DNA of 9,057 nt, from contig CALCHM010000082.1 of NCBI GenBank assembly GCA_937901345.1, positions 1 to 9,057 of the forward strand, in the 5' to 3' direction. Source of the DNA: an uncultured Prevotella sp. GTDB taxonomy: Bacteria; Bacteroidota; Bacteroidia; Bacteroidales; Bacteroidaceae. The translations under genes were made by a program, and so were the position numbers. The notes below the pieces were generated by a model. That model had not been told where the DNA came from, searched no databases, and worked only from the letters and a program-made list of their open reading frames with translations. How positions within the stretch are numbered: position 1 is the stretch's first letter; each line of letters begins with the position of its first letter. Shown in pieces: positions 6,940 to 9,057 of this stretch.

Positions 6940-7569
6940 ATGAAGACTTTATTTAGAAACACACCCAAGGCGTTAATTGCAACGCTACCTAAAGTGGAAT
7001 TTAAGGGTAAAATTGTCGTCATTCATAGTCTTAGAGAGGTAAAAGCAGCCATCGATTTTCTCAAACATCAAAAAATCGTTGGTGTTGACACCGAAACACG
7101 TCCTTCTTTTCGGAAAGGACTGGTTTATCAAGTTGCACTCCTGCAAATAGCGACACTTGACATCTGTTTTCTCTTCCGCCTCAACATGATTGGACTACCT
7201 CCAGAATTGATTCATTTCCTGGAAAGTCCTGAAATCACAAAGATTGGATTATCACTAAAAGACGATCTCGCACTCCTGAAGCGCAGAACGAATTTCCAAC
7301 CTCAAGGGTTCATTGAACTTCAAGAATTCGTAAAGACAATGGGCGTTGAAGACATGAGTCTTCAGAAATTATACGCAAACGTCTTTGGTGAAAAAATTTC
7401 AAAATCGGCGCAACTCACCAATTGGGAAAACACGGTACTTACGGAGTCCCAAAAAATGTATGCCGCAACGGACGCCTACACCACCCTTCAACTCTATCTA
7501 AAACTCAACGAGTTAAAACAAACTGGCAACTTTAAGATTGTTGAAGCATCAGAACCTCAAAATTCATAA
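6940..7569 (+). CDS. DEDDy-family 3'-5' exonuclease (RNase D / WRN-exonuclease-like, single domain)
   Basis: The 209 residues form one DnaQ-like exonuclease domain with all catalytic residues apparent: Exo I VGVDTETRPSF with D50 and E52, Exo II KIGLSLKDDLALL with D109, and Exo III MYAATDAYTTLQLY with Y174 and D178. The tyrosine four residues before the last Asp marks the DEDDy subgroup, which removes nucleotides from the 3' ends of RNA or DNA with two metal ions. RNase D proper is about 370 residues and has C-terminal HRDC domains; those are absent here, so tRNA maturation should not be assumed, and DNA or RNA as substrate is open. The protein has no export signal. Its start lies 4 bases after the DUF5063 stop, and a 239-base repeat-filled gap follows it. 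Confidence 0.93.
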   Translation: MKTLFRNTPKALIATLPKVEFKGKIVVIHSLREVKAAIDFLKHQKIVGVDTETRPSFRKGLVYQVALLQIATLDICFLFRLNMIGLPPELIHFLESPEITKIGLSLKDDLALLKRRTNFQPQGFIELQEFVKTMGVEDMSLQKLYANVFGEKISKSAQLTNWENTVLTESQKMYAATDAYTTLQLYLKLNELKQTGNFKIVEASEPQNS

Positions 7570-7808
7570 CCACCCTCAACATCTAAACCTCCCAACCTCA
7601 AAACGTTAATCGTTCAACGTTCACCCCAGAACCTCCCAACATCAGAACCTCAGAACTTTAAACGTTAATCGTTCAACGTTCCTCGTTCCCCTCAGAACCT
7701 CAGAACCTCAGAACATTAATCGTTCAACGTTAATCGTTAATCGTTAATCGTTCAACGTTAATCGTTCCTCGTTCCCCAACCTCAAAAACTCCCAAAACTC
7801 GTCACTAA
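7570..7808 (+). repeat. Composite short-word repeat mosaic between the exonuclease and rlmI
   Basis: Nearly the whole 239-base gap consists of a few reused words. The 20-mer AACGTTAATCGTTCAACGTT occurs exactly at 7602-7621 and 7661-7680; its core AATCGTTCAACGTT occurs four times (7608, 7667, 7718, 7746). CGTTAAT repeats in tandem with a 7-bp period around 7728-7750. CGTTCCTCGTTCCCC occurs at 7677-7691 and 7763-7777. An 8-bp unit CTCAGAAC is tandem at 7691-7714 and partial at 7641-7656. The strand is very G-poor, with no GG and no TTTG, so no standard promoter is visible and rlmI is probably read through from upstream or from a promoter of another kind. No ORF or RNA gene is evident. Confidence 0.92.
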
Positions 7809-8987
7809 ATGATACCCACCCTTCAACTTCGCCGAGGCAAGTCAGAAAGCCTACGCCGTTTCCATCCCTGGATTTTCTCTGGGGCTATTCTTCGTATTCC
7901 AGAGTCGCTTCCCGAAGGAGCACTCGTACGCATCGTTGATGAAAACAATAAATTCATGGCATTAGGACATTATCAAATCGGATCTATTGCCGTTCGCGTT
8001 TTATCATTTATAGATCGCCCCATCGATGCTGCCTTTTGGGTGGAACGTTTAAGTGAAGCATTCAAGGTGAGAAAGAGTCTTGACTTGGTACGTCCAGACA
8101 ACGACATCTACCGCCTCGTTCATGGCGAAGGCGATCAACTCCCCGGACTCATCATTGACGTCTATGGCCAGACGGCCGTCATGCAAGCCCATTCCGTGGG
8201 GATGCATTGCTACCGACAAGAGATTGCTGACGCGCTGATTCAGGCATGCGAGGGAGAAATTAAGCATGTATATTACAAGTCTGAAACTACCCTACCCTAT
8301 AAAGCCGACCTACACCAAGAAAATGGATTCCTCGTTGGGGGCGATGACACAAATGTAGCAACGGAAAATGGTTTGAAGTTCCACATCGACTGGTTGAAAG
8401 GGCAAAAGACAGGTTTCTTCATCGACCAACGTGAAAACCGCAAACTCCTCGAGTCTTATAGTAAAGGCAAAAGCGTGCTCAACATGTTCTGCTACACCGG
8501 AGGTTTCTCCATATATGCCATGCGAGGCGGCGCTACACAAGTTCACTCCGTAGATAGTAGTTCTAAAGCCATAGATCTCACTCGCGCCAATGCCGAACTC
8601 AATTTCCCCGGCGACAAGCGTCATGAAGCCTTTGCCGAAGACGCCTTTAAATTCTTAGAGAAAGCTGGTGGCGACTACGACTTGGTAATTCTCGACCCAC
8701 CTGCATTTGCCAAACACAAAGGAGCGCTCCACAACGCCCTCAAGGGATATACACGCCTCAACAGCATCGCGTTTCAAAAAATTCGCAAGGGTGGAATTGT
8801 CTTCACATTCAGTTGTTCACAAGCGGTAAACAAAGATCAATTCAGACTTGCCGTATTCACCGCCGCCGCTCAAAGTGGGCGCCACGTGAGAATACTACAC
8901 CAAATTCATCAACCCGCCGATCATCCTATCAATATTTACCACCCCGAAGGCGAATACCTTAAGGGATTGGTATTACAAGTAGAATAA
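7809..8987 (+). CDS. rlmI: RlmI-type 23S rRNA (cytosine-C5) methyltransferase
   Basis: This 392-residue enzyme matches the length and order of the RlmI family, which methylates C5 of a 23S rRNA cytosine (C1962 in E. coli) using S-adenosylmethionine. An N-terminal PUA-like domain (about 3-75, with LRRGKSESLRRFHPWIFSGAI) precedes a linker region (about 75-190) and a Rossmann methyltransferase fold. Visible motifs are TGFFIDQRENR at 201-211, the SAM loop VLNMFCYTGGFS at 223-234, the acidic D249 in VHSVDSS, LDPPAF at 295-300 and the catalytic Cys C336 in FTFSCSQ. The ATG follows CGTCACTAA without a Shine-Dalgarno sequence, as is common in Bacteroidota; the PUA domain begins directly after it, supporting this start. 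Upstream is the repeat mosaic and downstream a hairpin terminator. The exact target base in this organism is inferred from the family. Confidence 0.95.
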   Translation: MIPTLQLRRGKSESLRRFHPWIFSGAILRIPESLPEGALVRIVDENNKFMALGHYQIGSIAVRVLSFIDRPIDAAFWVERLSEAFKVRKSLDLVRPDNDIYRLVHGEGDQLPGLIIDVYGQTAVMQAHSVGMHCYRQEIADALIQACEGEIKHVYYKSETTLPYKADLHQENGFLVGGDDTNVATENGLKFHIDWLKGQKTGFFIDQRENRKLLESYSKGKSVLNMFCYTGGFSIYAMRGGATQVHSVDSSSKAIDLTRANAELNFPGDKRHEAFAEDAFKFLEKAGGDYDLVILDPPAFAKHKGALHNALKGYTRLNSIAFQKIRKGGIVFTFSCSQAVNKDQFRLAVFTAAAQSGRHVRILHQIHQPADHPINIYHPEGEYLKGLVLQVE

Positions 8988-9002
8988 ATCCAAATTCAGT
9001 TC

Positions 9003-9039
9003 GAGGGTGTGTCGAAATGCAAAATTTCGGCACACCCTC
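9003..9039 (+). terminator. Hairpin terminator after rlmI
   Basis: Arms GAGGGTGTGTCGAAAT (9003-9018) and ATTTCGGCACACCCTC (9024-9039) pair over 16 bp around a 5-base loop GCAAA, with one U-G wobble (9012 with 9030) in the plus-strand RNA; on the other strand this becomes an A-C mismatch, so the structure favours plus-strand transcripts. It begins 15 bases after the rlmI stop. The T-tract after it is short (TTAAGTTGTGT), so termination efficiency is uncertain. Confidence 0.75.
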
Positions 9040-9057
9040 TTAAGTTGTGTAAGAGTG

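Noticed and set aside
7570..7808. attC/integron or transposon-end interpretation of the repeat gap
   Set aside because: No integrase or transposase is present, the words are short and tandem, and there are no terminal inverted repeats or target duplications.
8049..8624. Minus-strand open frames inside rlmI
   Set aside because: They are antisense to a full-length methyltransferase with intact SAM and catalytic motifs.

Overview
The window looks like a chromosomal segment of a Bacteroidota bacterium, most likely order Bacteroidales and plausibly Prevotellaceae. The reasons are an exact TTTG-N19-TAnnTTTG promoter, mostly absent Shine-Dalgarno sequences, a eukaryote-type (GH13_8-like) glycogen branching enzyme, and the pairing of a DUF5063-type protein with a small DEDDy exonuclease. 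The genus is an inference. I see no phage, insertion sequence, CRISPR array, tRNA or rRNA; the content is mostly housekeeping.

Layout. The left two thirds (1-6221) lie on the minus strand, in transcription order: a class A penicillin-binding protein (mrcA-like, 6221-3876), CMP-Kdo synthetase (kdsB, 3767-3015), a secreted protein of about 14 MORN repeats (3011-1878), a repeat-filled gap, and the branching enzyme glgB (1626 to beyond the left edge, so its C-terminus is missing). The right third is on the plus strand: a DUF5063-like protein (6423-6935), a 3'-5' exonuclease (6940-7569), a 239-bp repeat-filled gap, and an RlmI-type 23S rRNA m5C methyltransferase (7809-8987), followed by a strong hairpin terminator. 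The two arms diverge from one AT-rich promoter region (6222-6422).

How the genes fit together. mrcA, kdsB and the MORN protein form an envelope-oriented group: peptidoglycan polymerisation, activation of Kdo for lipid A-core assembly, and an exported repeat protein whose start codon lies 3 bases after the kdsB stop. glgB serves glycogen storage. The plus-strand arm concerns nucleic acid and RNA processing or modification, with an uncharacterised acidic protein tightly coupled to the exonuclease.

The least ordinary parts are the non-coding repeats. Two gaps, just upstream of glgB and of rlmI, are built from related 7-8 bp words (CTCTCAA, GTTAATC, GTTCAAC, CTCAGAAC). In both, the C/T/A-rich strand is the sense strand of the downstream gene. 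A separate 27-bp tandem repeat (four copies) begins immediately after the TAG stop of the MORN gene and stays open in the same reading frame for 36 codons. These repeats are the best candidates for something not fully described; there is no convincing new defence or mobile system here.
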